The notes under the pieces: generated by a model
What the model saw: only the letters and a program-made list of their open reading frames with translations
Databases searched by the model: none
Told to the model about the DNA's origin: nothing
Part shown: positions 1 to 10,767 of the stretch, in pieces
How the letters are laid out: each line of letters opens with the position of its first letter
Position numbering within the stretch: position 1 is the first letter of the stretch
Position numbers and translations under genes: made by a program
From: Arachis hypogaea
Lineage: Eukaryota; Streptophyta; Magnoliopsida; Fabales; Fabaceae
Length of the DNA: 64,000 nt
Direction: 5' to 3'
NCBI RefSeq assembly: GCF_003086295.3
Contig: NC_092048.1
Span: 72,644,841 to 72,708,840, forward strand

Positions 1-310
1 GAAGTCCATGAAACTTGCAGTTCTGCTGCATCAGAGAAACTAATTGAGGTTTCAGCTCAAAATTGTTTGCTCCAATAGCAGGAATGGAGATGCTTCTTCC
101 ATGTAAATTGGAATTAGGTGCATTAAAGTCACCAAGCATTCTCCTTGCATTATTATTATTTTTGGCTGCCATCTCCTCTTTTTGTTCGAAAATTTCTAAA
201 AGGTTGTCTCTGGACTGTTGTATTTTAGCTTCTCTTAGTTTCCTTTTCAGAGTCCTTTCAGGTTCTGGATCTGCTTCAACAAGAATATTCTTGTCTTTGC
301 TCCTACTCAT
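1..310 (-). CDS. Gag N-terminus of Athila-like element E (runs off the left edge)
   Basis: On the minus strand an ATG at 310 opens a frame that stays open to base 1, about 103 codons. The product starts MSRSKDKNILVEADPEPER and carries the segment FELKPQLVSLMQQNC. Matching segments (FELKPQLITFVQNNC, FELNPQLIIMVQQNC) occur in the other gag copies of this window, near 19840 and 42060, just before the retrotransposon gag domain. Gag is the structural particle protein of LTR retrotransposons. The gag domain itself lies beyond the window. It sits where gag should be, downstream of the LTR at 2169-3868 and a long leader. Whether the copy is intact cannot be judged. Confidence 0.8.
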   Translation of the reverse strand, partial: MSRSKDKNILVEADPEPERTLKRKLREAKIQQSRDNLLEIFEQKEEMAAKNNNNARRMLGDFNAPNSNLHGRSISIPAIGANNFELKPQLVSLMQQNCKFHGL

Positions 311-2168
311 ATGAAAAAAAGGGACAGAAAAATAATAATAATAATAGGGATCCTTTTTACCACAGTATAGAGGTCCCTGTGTGAATAGAAGAAAAGAAGA
401 AGAGAAAATCTGAACTCAGAGAGAGAGAGGGGGTTCGGATTTTTGGTGAGTGAAGAAGAGATGTTAGTAAATAAATAAACAAATAGAAGAAGATGAGAGG
501 GGGAAGTGAATTTTCGAAAATAATTTTTTGAAAAAGAGTTAGTGGTTTTCGAAAATAGTTTTTGAAAAAGGTTAATGATTTTTGAAATTTTAAAATCAAA
601 AGTTAAAATAATTAGTTAATTAAAAAGAAATTTTGAAAAAGAGGGAAGATATTTTCGAAAATTAGAGAGAGAGGGAGTTAGTTAGGTAGTTTTGAAAAAG
701 ATAAGAAACAAACAAAAAGTTAGTTAGTTAGTTGAAACAAATTTAAAAATCAATTTTGAAAAGATAAGAAGATAAGTAGTTAGAAAAGATATTTTAAAAT
801 CAAATTTTGAAAAAGATAAGATAAAGAGATATTTTTGAAAAGATATGATTGAAATTAGTTTTGAAAAAGATTTGATTTTTAAAATCACAATTAATGACTT
901 GATTCACAAGAAATCACAAGATATGATTCTAGAACTTAAAGTTTGAATCTTTCTTAACAAGTAAGTAACAAACTTGAAATTTTTGAATCAAAACATTAAT
1001 TGATGATGTTATTTTCGAAAATATGATGTAGAATTAAGAAAAAGATTTTTGAACAATATTTTTTTGAAATTTTCGAAAATAGATAAAAAATGAAAAAGAT
1101 TTGATTTTTGAAAAAGATTTTGAAAAAAGATAAGATTTTTAAATTGAAAATTTGATTTGACTCATAAAAACAACTAGATTTTAAAAATTTTTGAAAAAGT
1201 CAAATCTAATTTTTGAAATTTATGAGAGAAAAAAGGAAAGATATTTTTTTTTATTTTTGAATTTTTAATGATGAGAGAGAAAAACATGAAAATGATGCAA
1301 TGCATGAAGATTTTTAGATCAAAACAATGAATGCATGCAAGAATGCTATGAATGTCAAGATGAGCACCAAGAACACTATGAATGTCAAGATGAACATCAA
1401 GAACTTATTTTTGAAAAATATTTAATACAAAGAAAACATGCAAGACACCAAACTTAAAAATTTTTCATGTATATACACTATGAATGCAAGAATGCATATG
1501 AAAAGCAAGAAAAGACACAAAACATGAAAACATCAAGATCAAACAAGAAGACTTACCAAGAACAACTTGAAGATCATGAAGAACACTATGAATGCATGAA
1601 TTTTTCGAAAAATGCAAGATGAATATGCAATTGACACCAAACTTTCAACTTGACTCAAGACTCAAACAAGAAACACAAAAATAATTTTTTTTTTGTAATT
1701 TTATGAATTTTTTGTATTTTCTTTTAATTTTTTTCGAAAATCATTTGAAAAAGAAAAATAAGGATTCCAAAATTTTTAATATGAATTCCAGGAATCTTCA
1801 ATTCTTAGTCTAAAGCTACAATCTGAGGGTTAGACATGGCTTAATAGCCAGCCAAGCTTTAGAAGATATAAGCAATTCCCTAACATGTGGAGGCCTCAGT
1901 CTAAAAGAATTTAGACATGGCTTTACAGCCAGCCAGGCTTCAACATGCTTCATGAAACACTAGAATTCCTTCTTAAAAATTCTGAAGAAAAATATTTTTT
2001 TGAAAACATTTATTCTAATTTTTTTTTTCGAAAACAGATGAGAAATTTTTGAAAGGTTTTTGAAAAATTTTTGAAAATAAAACAAAAAGAAAATTACCTA
2101 ATCTGAGCAACAAGATGAACTGTCAGTTGTTCAAACTCGAACAATCCCCGGCAACGGCGCCAAAAACT
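311..2168 (-). other. 5' leader of element E with tRNA-Asp PBS
   Basis: This is an AT-rich untranslated leader on the minus strand between the LTR and gag. The plus strand at 2145-2162 reads TCCCCGGCAACGGCGCCA, which equals the 3' end of plant tRNA-Asp, so the minus strand is a perfect 18-nt primer-binding site 6 bases after the LTR end. The rest is built from short degenerate repeats (TTTTGAAAAAGAT, TTTTCGAAAA, tracts around AATGCAAGAATG). Two copies of a GACATGGCTT..AGCCAGCC block occur near 1835 and 1913. I see no coding potential. Confidence 0.8.
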
Positions 2169-3868
2169 TGGTGCACGAAATTGTGATCATCAATGGCGCC
2201 ATCAACATGGTACGCTCAATTGTAATCTCAACTTTTTATCACAACTTCGCACAACTAACCAGCAAGTGCACTGGGTCGTCCAAGTAATAAACCTTACGCG
2301 AGTAAGGGTCGATCCCACGGAGATTGTTGGTATGAAGCAAGCTATGGTCATCTTGTAAATCTTAGTCAGGTGGATATAGAATGTTTATAGAGTTTTCGAA
2401 TATTAATAATAAAATAGGGATAGAAATACTTATGTAAATTCTTGATGAGAATTTCAGATAAATGTATGGAGATGCTTTCGTCCCTCTAAACCTCTGCTTT
2501 CCTACTATCTTCATCCAATCAGTCTTACTCCTTTCTATGGCTGGCTTTATGTAAGGACATCACCGCTGTCAATGGCTACTTTTGATCCTCTCTGGAAAAT
2601 GGTCCGATGCGCTGTCACTGCATGGCTAATCGTCTGGAGGCGTCACCCTTGCCAATGGCTGCATCCTATCCTCTTGTGAAAATGGTCCAAATGCTCTGTC
2701 ACAGAACGGCTAATCATCTGAGGTTCTCGATCATACTGGAATAGGATTCACCCTCCTTTTGCGTCTGTCACTACGCCCAGTACTCGTGAGTTTGAAGCTC
2801 GTCACAGTCATTCAATCCCTGAATCCTACTCGGAATACCACAGACAAGGTTTAGACTTTTTGGATTCTCATGAATGCCGCCATCAATCTAGCTTACACCA
2901 CGAAGATTCTGATTAAGAGATCTAAGAGATACTCATTCAATCTAAGGTAGAACGGAAATGGTTGTCAGGCACGCGTTCATAAGGAATGATGATGATTGTC
3001 ACGTTCATCACATTCAGGTTGAAGTGCAAATGAATATCTTAGAAGCGGAATAAGTTGAATTGAATAGAAAAACAGTAGTACTTTGCATTAATCTTTGAGG
3101 AACAGCAGAGCTCCACACCTTAATCTTTGGAGTGTAGAAACTCTACCGTTGAAAATACATAAGTGAAAGGTCCAGGCATGGCCGAATGGCCAGCCCCCAA
3201 ACATGATCAATAGGATCAAAATATAATCCAAAGATGTCTAATACAGTAGTAAAAAGTCCTATTTATACTAAACTAGTTACTAGGGTTTACAGAAGTAAAT
3301 AATTGATGCATAAATCCACTTCCGGGGCCCACTTGGTGTGTACTTGGGTTGAGCTTGAATGTTACATGTGCAGAGGCTCTTTCTGGAGTTGAACACCAGG
3401 TTGTAACGTATTTCTGGCGTTCAACTCTGGTTTGTGACGTGTTTCTGGCGTTTAACTCCAGACAGCAGCGTAGAACTGGCGTTCAACACCCTTTTACGTC
3501 ATCTAAACTCGGCCAAAGTATGGACTATTATACAATTGCTGGAAAGCCCTGGATGTCTAATTTCCAACGCAATTGGAAGCGCGCCATTTTGAGTTCTGTA
3601 GCTCCAGAAAATCCACTTTGAGTGCAGGGAGGTCAGAATCCAACAGCATCAGCAGTCCTTCTTCAACCTCTGAATCTGATTTTTGCTCAAATCCCTCAAT
3701 TTCAACCAGAAAATACCTGAAATCACAGAAAAACACACAAACTCATAGTAAAGTCCAGAAATGTGAATTTAACATAAAAACTAATAAAAACATCCCTAAA
3801 AGTAACCAGATTCTACTAAAAACATACTAAAAACAGTGCCAAAAAGCGTATAAATTATCCACTCATCA
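2169..3868 (-). repeat. 5' LTR of element E (FIDEL-like)
   Basis: The repeat starts TGGTGCACGAAATT and ends CACTCATCA on the plus strand, so on the element strand it runs TGATGAGTGGATAATTT...GTGCACCA with TG/CA ends. Long stretches match the LTRs at 27191, 43106 and 62197, but about 60 extra bases follow the first 14, so it is a sister subfamily. A TATA-like TAGTATAAAT on the minus strand lies near 3262-3270. The GACATCC-loop hairpin lies at 3540-3566. Decayed GGCGTT-type words lie at 3416-3490. The flank at 3869-3873 (CTAGC) would be one copy of the target duplication; the other copy is off-window. Confidence 0.85.
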
Positions 3869-4430
3869 CTAGCCTAAGCTAATCAAAGATCCAAATTAAG
3901 TGATATTTATTATTTTTCACTTAGGCTTGTAATGTGCTACAATTAAGAACGAATGGGTTAAGCATAGGCTCAACATTGGTTAACAATGGAAGATAAAAGG
4001 TAGGCTATTTGGACAAGTGAGCTATTTGAACAATGGCCTCAATCATATAAATGCATGTATACACAAAGTAATGGACATAAAGAATCAAAAAAATCAAAGA
4101 TTACAATCATAGGAAGAGAATAATGCACACAAGAATGAAAGTAAGTGGTTATGTATAATGTAACCAAACAATTAGGCTTAAATCTCACATGCTTGTGTTC
4201 TTAGCTCAAAGCATGATCCACAAAATATATAATTCAAGCAAATTCTAAAAAAAAATTTTTTCAATAAAATGGGGTACCCTATAGATAAAATCATTGGAAA
4301 ATATCATGATTTTGACTAAGTTTAATATATACATATGCAAAATGAGAAAGTGCAACTAAAAATCCTAAAATGAAATGCAAGAGTGTTGGGATTAGAAACC
4401 TGTTACCCAAAAATGCCGAGCGGTTGGACG
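3869..4430 (-). other. 3' untranslated part of element F
   Basis: This AT-rich stretch follows the internal polypurine cassette on the minus strand. It is alignable with the 53.75-55.4 kb spacer of element 3. No coding potential is seen. It ends at the insertion point of element E. Confidence 0.55.
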
Positions 4431-4468
4431 ACCTCCCCACACTTAAAAATTTGCACCGTCCTCGGTGC
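4431..4468 (-). promoter_or_regulatory. Hairpin plus polypurine tract of element F
   Basis: On the minus strand a perfect stem-loop TGCACCG-AGGA-CGGTGCA (hairpin core 4453-4468) is followed by an A/T spacer and the purine-rich AAGTGTGGGGAGG (about 4445-4431). The same arrangement, with different stem bases and the same AGGA loop, occurs twice in element 3 (53711-53747 and 55437-55474). The second of those is the true plus-strand primer site next to the 3' LTR. Here the cassette lies inside the element, like the upstream copy in element 3. Confidence 0.65.
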
Positions 4469-5690
4469 ATCCAAAGATGAGCAACGGGGGTACGGCGACT
4501 TTCCTAGTTGCTACCTTCAGCTGGTAGGTTAACCGATGCTGCGTGTTCTTCTTCCGCTTCCATTTTTGCTTATGATGACTCATCCTGAACATAGAAAACA
4601 GGAGATAATAAGACAAGTAAATGCACAAGCAAGGAAGCATGGATTGTTGGAATGAGGTAAATCACTAGAATTGAGTGAGTGAATTAGTGTGACATTAATG
4701 AAAAATAAGTGTGTGGGTCCTAACTTGCATGCGGTTTAGAACTCACACTCTAGTATTTAGAAACCATGTCACAATTATACAAAAGAAGACACACATTTCA
4801 CTCATTCTAGTGTGCTTGAAATACTTCAAAAGACGTGTAGGTTAAGTCAACCACACAAGTAGTGAAGAGGCATGAAAGCATTCAAGCAATTAATCAAGCA
4901 ATTGTGAAATTGGATAATGCATGGACATTGATTGATGTGTAGGTAGACTTAGTGAACAAAATGGTATATGAAACTCACACAATAATTAATGACACATATT
5001 GAAGTTTTTGCAACACCTAAGTGACATAGAGGTGAAACACATGGATACTATGGAACTTAGGAAAAAGAAGATAGAAGTGGAAATCATTCACATAGCAAGC
5101 ATGGCCCATAAAGCTTTACAAAGCTAAAAAATATGTCACTAGGTAAGCTTTGATCCAATTTCACAATTTTACAATCTCAATGCATGAAATAAGTGATGTG
5201 AATAAGGGTAAACCATAAACAAGCATCACCTAAAAAAAATTGCAATGATACTATACAATTGCCTAACAATAGATGATGAATGCATGGTGGCCAAAACATG
5301 CAATTCAAAGAGTTAAGATGCATGAAGGCAATGTAACATGTACTTGGTATTCAAAAGCATTAGACATGAAAAGTTCCGAACCAAGTAACCAAATATAACC
5401 TCAACAAAGAATCCAACAATGACAATTAACATCAATGATGTTAAACTAACATCCTATTAGTAATAAGTAGCAGTAAACAGTAAATAAGATTAGTAATCCA
5501 ACACTTTTAAAGAAAAATAGAAAACAAAATAAAAATGTGCTAATTAAACAATTAACTAACTAACTAAAAGAAGTGGTTATGGATGGTGTTTGGTAGTGTT
5601 GGGTGATGATTGAGGGGTGGAAAAAGAAGAGAAGAAGAAAATAAATGGAAAGAAGAGAAGAAAAGAAGGTGGGTGAAACATGGCAATCCA
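4469..5690 (-). other. Non-coding stretch of element F between palindrome cluster and purine cassette
   Basis: In element 3 and the FIDEL-like copies an ORF2 occupies this position. Here only a short minus frame remains near 4443-4580. It starts with an ATG followed by basic residues (MSHHKQKWKRKK) and ends just before the hairpin. I take this as a possible deleted remnant of ORF2. The rest, about 4640-5690, is AT-rich with no recognisable feature. Confidence 0.35.
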
Positions 5691-5699
5691 CGCATGTGT

Positions 5700-5975
5700 G
5701 TCATGTGTGCGTAAGCGTGGATTGATGAAATAGAAGCGACGCGTACGCGCGGCTGACGCGTATGCGTGCATGACAAAACAGAGAGTCGACGCGTATGCGC
5801 AAGGTACGCGTGCGTGTGCCCTGGGGCACAAAGTTGGCACACTTCAGGCACAACTCTCGGGTGAATGTTTGGGAGGTGGGAAAATTCAATCCACGTGTAC
5901 GCATACATGACGCATACGCGTGGATGGTTGAAATTGCTTGATGCACACGTACGCGTGAGTGACGCGTACGCATGG
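5700..5975. repeat. Cluster of CACGCGTACGCGTG-type near-palindromes in element F
   Basis: About ten copies of words such as GACGCGTACGCG, CACGTACGCGTG and ACGCGTATGCGTG are spaced 15-40 bases apart in an otherwise AT-rich region. They create spurious overlapping ORFs on both strands. The cluster sits just after the post-ORF hairpin, the same relative position as the clusters at 51900-52345 and 36708-36975. Confidence 0.7.
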
Positions 5976-6178
5976 GGTTGGTGCCTTGTTTTTCAAAATT
6001 TTTTTCTAAGTTTTTGCACCAAACCAAGCATTCCAAACCTCCAAACAACTACCAAAACACCAAAAAACTTATTTAACACACTAAACTACCAAACAAACTT
6101 AACAAATCAATCAAAACATGAAATTAACCTATTTTACCAATATGTACAAAAGAGAAAAAAATGAAAGGATATTACCTT

Positions 6179-6196
6179 GGTGGGGTGTCTCCCACC
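6179..6196 (-). other. Conserved post-ORF1 hairpin (GGTGGG-AGACAC-CCCACC)
   Basis: On the minus strand it lies about 50 bases after the ORF1 stop and forms a perfect 6-bp stem with a 6-base loop. The flanks CCAACTTAAGGAC and AAAAGTGCTA upstream are shared with the copy at 51739-51756 of element 3. A shorter, covarying version occurs after pol in the FIDEL-like copies (37114-37129 and 47706-47721). Confidence 0.65.
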
Positions 6197-6245
6197 TAGC
6201 ACTTTTGTTTATTGTCCTTAAGTTGGACTTATGGGGAGCTCCTCA

Positions 6246-7934
6246 TCAAGGTGGCTTGTGCTTGAATCCATCCTTGAACATCCACCAATGCTTGGACTTC
6301 CATTGTGCTTCATCATTCAAAGTTAATAACTCCAAGCTTTGATGGAGTTCTTCACAAACCATGGGCTCCCAAAGTTGATTTTCTTTGTGTGATCTTGGAT
6401 CCCACACCTTGTTTTCACACCCGTCCTTGAGTTGATCATGGTGGTTTCCTCCGGGTGGCAAGAGAGATGAATTCTCATGGAAGCACCAAACTATCCTCCT
6501 AGACCCATTCAATTGAGCACTACACCAATCCATGCTCCTCATTTTTAAGCTTCCAACCATAATGAGCCTAGACTTACAATGCCAACCACTAAACATCCTC
6601 CTCTTACGCTTAATTCCACAAAGTGCCCTAAGTTGGCCATCCGTCTCAAGCAAACCATATTCAAGTGGGATAATAAAGCTAAGAGTTAGAAGTTTTATCC
6701 ACTCAAATGAAGGATTAGATGACAACCTAGGTGGAGGAGTTCCCAACGGTCTTGACAAAGCACGCTTTACTCCCGTCCATCCTCTTCTAGAGACATCCAC
6801 CACTTGGCAAGGTTCTTCATGCTCTACCTCTTGCCAAGCTTCCTCAAGTTCACATTCTTCTTCACCAATGTCCTCTAGCTCTTCCCCATCACTAAAATCA
6901 TACATAGGAGGTCGAGTGAAATCTACCTTATCATCGATTCCGAGCATAGTGGGGAAGGATTCTTCAAGCTCAAAAGGATCATATGTTGGTATGGAATCAT
7001 CATAAATAGGAGGGCCTATTACTTGGGACACTTCTTCCAATTCTTCAATCACATTGTGCCTTGGAGGTTGTGCACTCTCCTCCTCAACATCAACTTCGAA
7101 CTCTATGGAAGAAGGCTCTTCAATTTGTGCTTCCTCTATGTACTCAACATATCCTAAGGCTCCAACCACTACTTCCTCTTGTTCAATAATCTCTACCTCC
7201 TCCTCTTGTTGCATTTCTTGCTTTAAATCCTCTTCTTCACCTTGGAGCTTCAAGTTCACTCCCTCACTAAGCTCCTTGGTTACTTCTCCACATTCAACAA
7301 TGGGAGTGCCTTGATTACATAGGCTTAGGCGGGATGAGACTAAGTTGCCAATGGCTTCTACCATGATAGCGATTTTCGCTCTTAACTCCGCAAACTTCTT
7401 TTCATCCTCCTCATGTCGCCTTAAGATATGAGATTTAAGATCCCTTAATTCTAGCATAAAGGCTTCATCGGAGGGTTGTGGTGGAAGAGAGGGTTCATTG
7501 TTTGAGGGAAAGGTATTATAGTCGGAAGGTGGTTCATATTGGTGAAATTCTTGAGGTGGTGTGTGTGGACTTTGTGGTTCTTGGGAGTATTGGTGTTGGA
7601 ATGGTGGTGGCTCCAGATATGGTTCATATGGTGGTTGGTATGGTGTGTATGAGTTGGGATCATATGGAGGTGGATGGTGGTAGAAGGCTTGTGAGTATGG
7701 TTGTTGAGGGCTATGTTGAGGGAAAGGGTCATCACATACATTAGATTGGTATGCATTAGGATTAGGATTATACCCATAAGAGTCCGGAGGAGGTTGTTGC
7801 CAAGAAGATTGTCCATAAGCTTGGGGCTCCTCCCATCTTTGATTTCCAAATCCTTGATGCACATCCTCATTGAAGCTTCTATTTCCTACAGCATAGTTTG
7901 AACCAAACTCATAGCCAAAGTGATGAGAATTCAT
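6246..7934 (-). CDS. ORF1 of element F: Y/P/Q-rich coiled-coil protein with a conserved C-terminal domain (562 aa)
   Basis: I know no name for this protein. I start it at the ATG at 7934 (MNSHHFGYEFGSN) rather than the longer frame to 8000, because the element 3 homologue begins MNSHPSRFEFGSN. Residues about 25-165 are low complexity, rich in Tyr, Pro, Gln and His. A charged helix suited to a coiled coil (LRDLKSHILRRHEEDEKKF) follows near 180-225. Residues about 230-390 are strongly acidic. The last ~150 residues are conserved with element 3: LEYGL-ETDGQLRALCG, then KRKR, MDW..AQL.GS, and the terminal KHWW.F.D.FKHKPP. There is no zinc knuckle, protease or RT motif. It is the first ORF after the PBS, where gag-pol would be. 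The frame is complete, so this copy may be translatable. Confidence 0.75.
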   Translation of the reverse strand: MNSHHFGYEFGSNYAVGNRSFNEDVHQGFGNQRWEEPQAYGQSSWQQPPPDSYGYNPNPNAYQSNVCDDPFPQHSPQQPYSQAFYHHPPPYDPNSYTPYQPPYEPYLEPPPFQHQYSQEPQSPHTPPQEFHQYEPPSDYNTFPSNNEPSLPPQPSDEAFMLELRDLKSHILRRHEEDEKKFAELRAKIAIMVEAIGNLVSSRLSLCNQGTPIVECGEVTKELSEGVNLKLQGEEEDLKQEMQQEEEVEIIEQEEVVVGALGYVEYIEEAQIEEPSSIEFEVDVEEESAQPPRHNVIEELEEVSQVIGPPIYDDSIPTYDPFELEESFPTMLGIDDKVDFTRPPMYDFSDGEELEDIGEEECELEEAWQEVEHEEPCQVVDVSRRGWTGVKRALSRPLGTPPPRLSSNPSFEWIKLLTLSFIIPLEYGLLETDGQLRALCGIKRKRRMFSGWHCKSRLIMVGSLKMRSMDWCSAQLNGSRRIVWCFHENSSLLPPGGNHHDQLKDGCENKVWDPRSHKENQLWEPMVCEELHQSLELLTLNDEAQWKSKHWWMFKDGFKHKPP

Positions 7935-8073
7935 AGTGAGAGAGAAAACAAAAACAAATTCTAATAAGAAACAAAGAAAACCAAATTCTAAAACTAGCAA
8001 AAACTTACAAACAAACCAAAAATCAAGCTATTCACAATATATACAATAGCCAATAATATAGCACCATTGCAAC

Positions 8074-8091
8074 TCTCTGGCAACGACGCCA
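8074..8091 (-). other. Degenerate tRNA-Asp PBS of element F
   Basis: The minus strand reads TGGCGTCGTTGCCAGAGA, 3 bases after the LTR terminus at 8095. It matches the tRNA-Asp PBS TGGCGCCGTTGCCGGGGA with three mismatches. Confidence 0.65.
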
Positions 8092-8094
8092 TTT

Positions 8095-9738
8095 TGATAA
8101 TGAGTTTTTGCTCGATGGTCTAGATTTTCTTCCTAAAGAAAGGAATTAATTCGTTGTAAGCATAGCTCCAAACCAACAAACAACTCTCACATCAAATTAA
8201 GATATGGCTATGAAGTATTTAGACTCCGGGTCCTCTCACAAGGAATTGCAATGAAGTGTATGATTATTGGCTATGAAGGATGTAAGGGGGGGTTTTGGTT
8301 GATAAAGGGCGAGAAATTAAATATGCAAGAAAGGTAAATCAAGCAAACAATTAAAGGAAGCAAGTAAAGAAGAGAGACATTCATGGCAAGGGTTGAGATC
8401 ATAGGCTTTCTATCCTAGTCATACAATGATTAATTCATCTTATTTAGTCAACTCCAACAAATGGAAGAAGGTATCATGTTATTTTCACATAGGGAGAATG
8501 TCAAACAAGACTAATCAATCATATCACAATAATAACAAGAATCTATCTCATTTCGTCATTACCAACATTGGAAGAAGGTGTAAGTTATCTTCCATGAGAG
8601 AAAGTCAAACAAGACTAGTTAATCTCAAATTAAACTTCCTAATTAACTCACTAATTGAATTAGCAAAAGATTAGAGTCATTGAAAATGATATTAACTAAC
8701 AACTCTAGATCACCAACATAGGTTGGGTTTTCATGACTCAAGATTGCCTAATTACTCTTTCCAAGCCAAGAATGCTCAAAGTCTACTCTAAAGACCAACC
8801 AAGCATTTTGTCAAACACTTGGTGGATACAAATGGAAAGCATGGTGAAAGAGCAAGAATAATAAATCTATCAACTACCAATTGCAAGAAAAGTAAATCAA
8901 CAATTCAAATTATCAACAAAAGGACATCAAACATTCAATTTCATTAAAAGTAAACAAAATCCAACATGAGCATTCATAAACATAAAAGAGACATAAAAGT
9001 AAAATTGACAAGAGAACTAAGAAGAATAGAGTAGTAGAACAAGAAATTGTAAAGGAAATAAGATGAGAAAATGGAATTAAGCCTAGATCTAAGATGGATT
9101 AACCTAACATAATTCTAGAGAGAAGAGTGAGCTTCTCTCTCTAGAAACTAACCTACATGATGCTATACTACCAAACAATTGCTCCCCCCTTGCCCAAGCT
9201 TGAATTCTGCAAGAAATAGCATTTGAAATGAGTTGGGTTGGGCTCAAAGTGCTTCAGAAATCTCCCCTAGCGTTTTGCCTTTAAGTGGGCCATGTGAGAG
9301 TATCGGCGCGTGCACGCCATGTGCGCGTGCGCGTCGATTGGCAAATTCTTCATCCGCGCGGATGCGTTATGTACACGTGCGCGTCTCTATGTGAAACCAC
9401 TTTTGCGCGTGCGCGCCTTGTACGCGTGCGCGTCCATTGGTGCATTCCTAATCTTTGTTTCCTCATGCATTCTCCACTTTGCATGCTTTTCTCCTCATTT
9501 CTTCCATCCAATACTTGCCTTATGAACCTGAAATCACTCAACAAACACATCAAGGCATCGAATGAAATTTAAGTGAATGAAAATCACCAATTTAAGAGCC
9601 TAAAAAGCATGTTTTTACACTTAAGCCTAATTCATGGGAGAATTAAAAAACCATGCTATTTCATTGAATAAATGTGGGAAAAGGTGATAAAATCCCCCAA
9701 AATAAGCACAAGATAAATCATGAAATTGGGGTTTATCA
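8095..9738 (-). repeat. 5' LTR of element F
   Basis: The plus strand runs TGATAATGAG...GGTTTATCA. On the element strand it therefore starts TGATAAACCCCAATTTCATGA, close to the start of the element 3 LTR (TGATAAACCCATATTTCATGA), and ends CTCATTATCA just before the PBS. Near-palindromic GCGTGCGCGTC words cluster at 9300-9440. The 1644-bp repeat has no coding potential. The second LTR is not in the window. Confidence 0.8.
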
Positions 9739-10767
9739 CTGGGCGTGCCACATGGAACAAACGCCATGAAATTGTATGGGCGTGGCACGCCAGGAGCCAG
9801 GCGTGGCATGCCAGTTACAAATTTCAGAGAAGTATCCTTGAAGCTTTAGTATCGGTGTGGCACACCAGGAGTCAGGCGTGGCACGCTAGGAGCCAGGCGT
9901 GGCACGCCAGTTATATTTTCCAGAAAGGGGTTCTCAAAGCTTTAACAAGGGCATGGCACGCTAGGAGCCAGGCGTGGCACGCCAGTTACATTTTCCAGCG
10001 AGAAAAGTTGAAGGCCACAAAGGGGGGTATGGCACGCGAGGCTGGGCGTGGCACACCAACCCCATCATACACAATGGGCGTGGCACGCCAGACTCTGGGC
10101 GTGCCACACCAGAAGGGGACACACACTAGGTGTGCCACTTGGTATCGAAGGCGTGGCACGCCAACTCTAACCCAACATTTGGGCGTGCCACTTGAGGACC
10201 TAGGCGTGGCACGCCAGGCTTGAAGGAGTCACATCAATATGGGCGTGCCACTTGAACACCAAGGCGTGGCATGCCAGTACAAGTTTCCAGAGGAGGAGGT
10301 GAAGGTTTGCACACTTGGGCGTGCCACTTGATATCGAAGGCGTGGCACACTAGCTATCATTCTTGACTTTGGCGTGCCACTTGAATCTCAGGCGTGGCAT
10401 ACAATGCTTAACCACTCACTGGGCGTGCCACTTGGTGTCAAAGGCATGGCACGCCAGCCTCATCAACCAAAGAAGAAGAAGACTGGGCGTGCCACTTGAA
10501 CTTCAAGGCGTGGCACACCAAGACCAGAAGACCATGGGCGTGCCACTTGATTGCTCGGCGTGGCATGCCAACCACTAGAACTAGGAACCATGCATACAAC
10601 ACTTGGGTGTGGCACACCAGCATGAGGGCGTGGGACACACCAGTAATGTTTTCCAGAAAAGAAGATGAAGCATATATACAATGGGCGTGGCACGCCAGAC
10701 CCTGTGCGTGCCACGCCAATTCAAACTACCAGAAGAAGGAAACGAAGCACACAATGGGCGTGGCACG
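9739..10767. repeat. Array of GGCGTGGCACGCC near-palindromes
   Basis: This 1-kb stretch contains several dozen copies of GGCGTGGCACGCCA, GGGCGTGCCACTTG and variants, separated by 10-40 bases of unrelated sequence. The core GGCGTG-G-CACGCC is self-complementary. The flanks are the end of element F's LTR and the start of LTR G, so it looks like a piece of an older element (perhaps the U3 of an LTR) interrupted on both sides. Frames running through it are by-products of the repeat. Confidence 0.75.

Larger units (their letters stand above)
3869..9738 (-). mobile_element. Non-autonomous LTR element F (5' LTR, ORF1, 3' region; cut by element E)
   Basis: In element order (minus) it has an LTR at 9738-8095, a decayed tRNA-Asp PBS at 8091-8074, a large ORF1, a post-ORF hairpin at 6196-6179, a GC-rich palindrome cluster, a hairpin plus polypurine cassette near 4468-4431, and a 3' region that stops at 3869 where element E is inserted. 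The segment 3960-4060 matches 54395-54480 of element 3 (shared blocks such as ATGATTGAGGCCAT and TAGCCTACCTTTTA). F is therefore a relative of element 3. There is no protease, reverse transcriptase or integrase, so movement must have depended on another element. Confidence 0.75.

Noticed and set aside
5564..6164. Overlapping ORFs on both strands (87-115 aa)
   Set aside because: Produced by the CACGCGTACGCGTG cluster; Arg/Thr/Ala/Tyr-rich products with no similarity to element proteins.
9739..10767. Regularly recurring palindromic repeats resembling a CRISPR array
   Set aside because: Plant genome context, irregular spacing, variable repeat sequence and no cas genes. It is a retrotransposon-derived word array.
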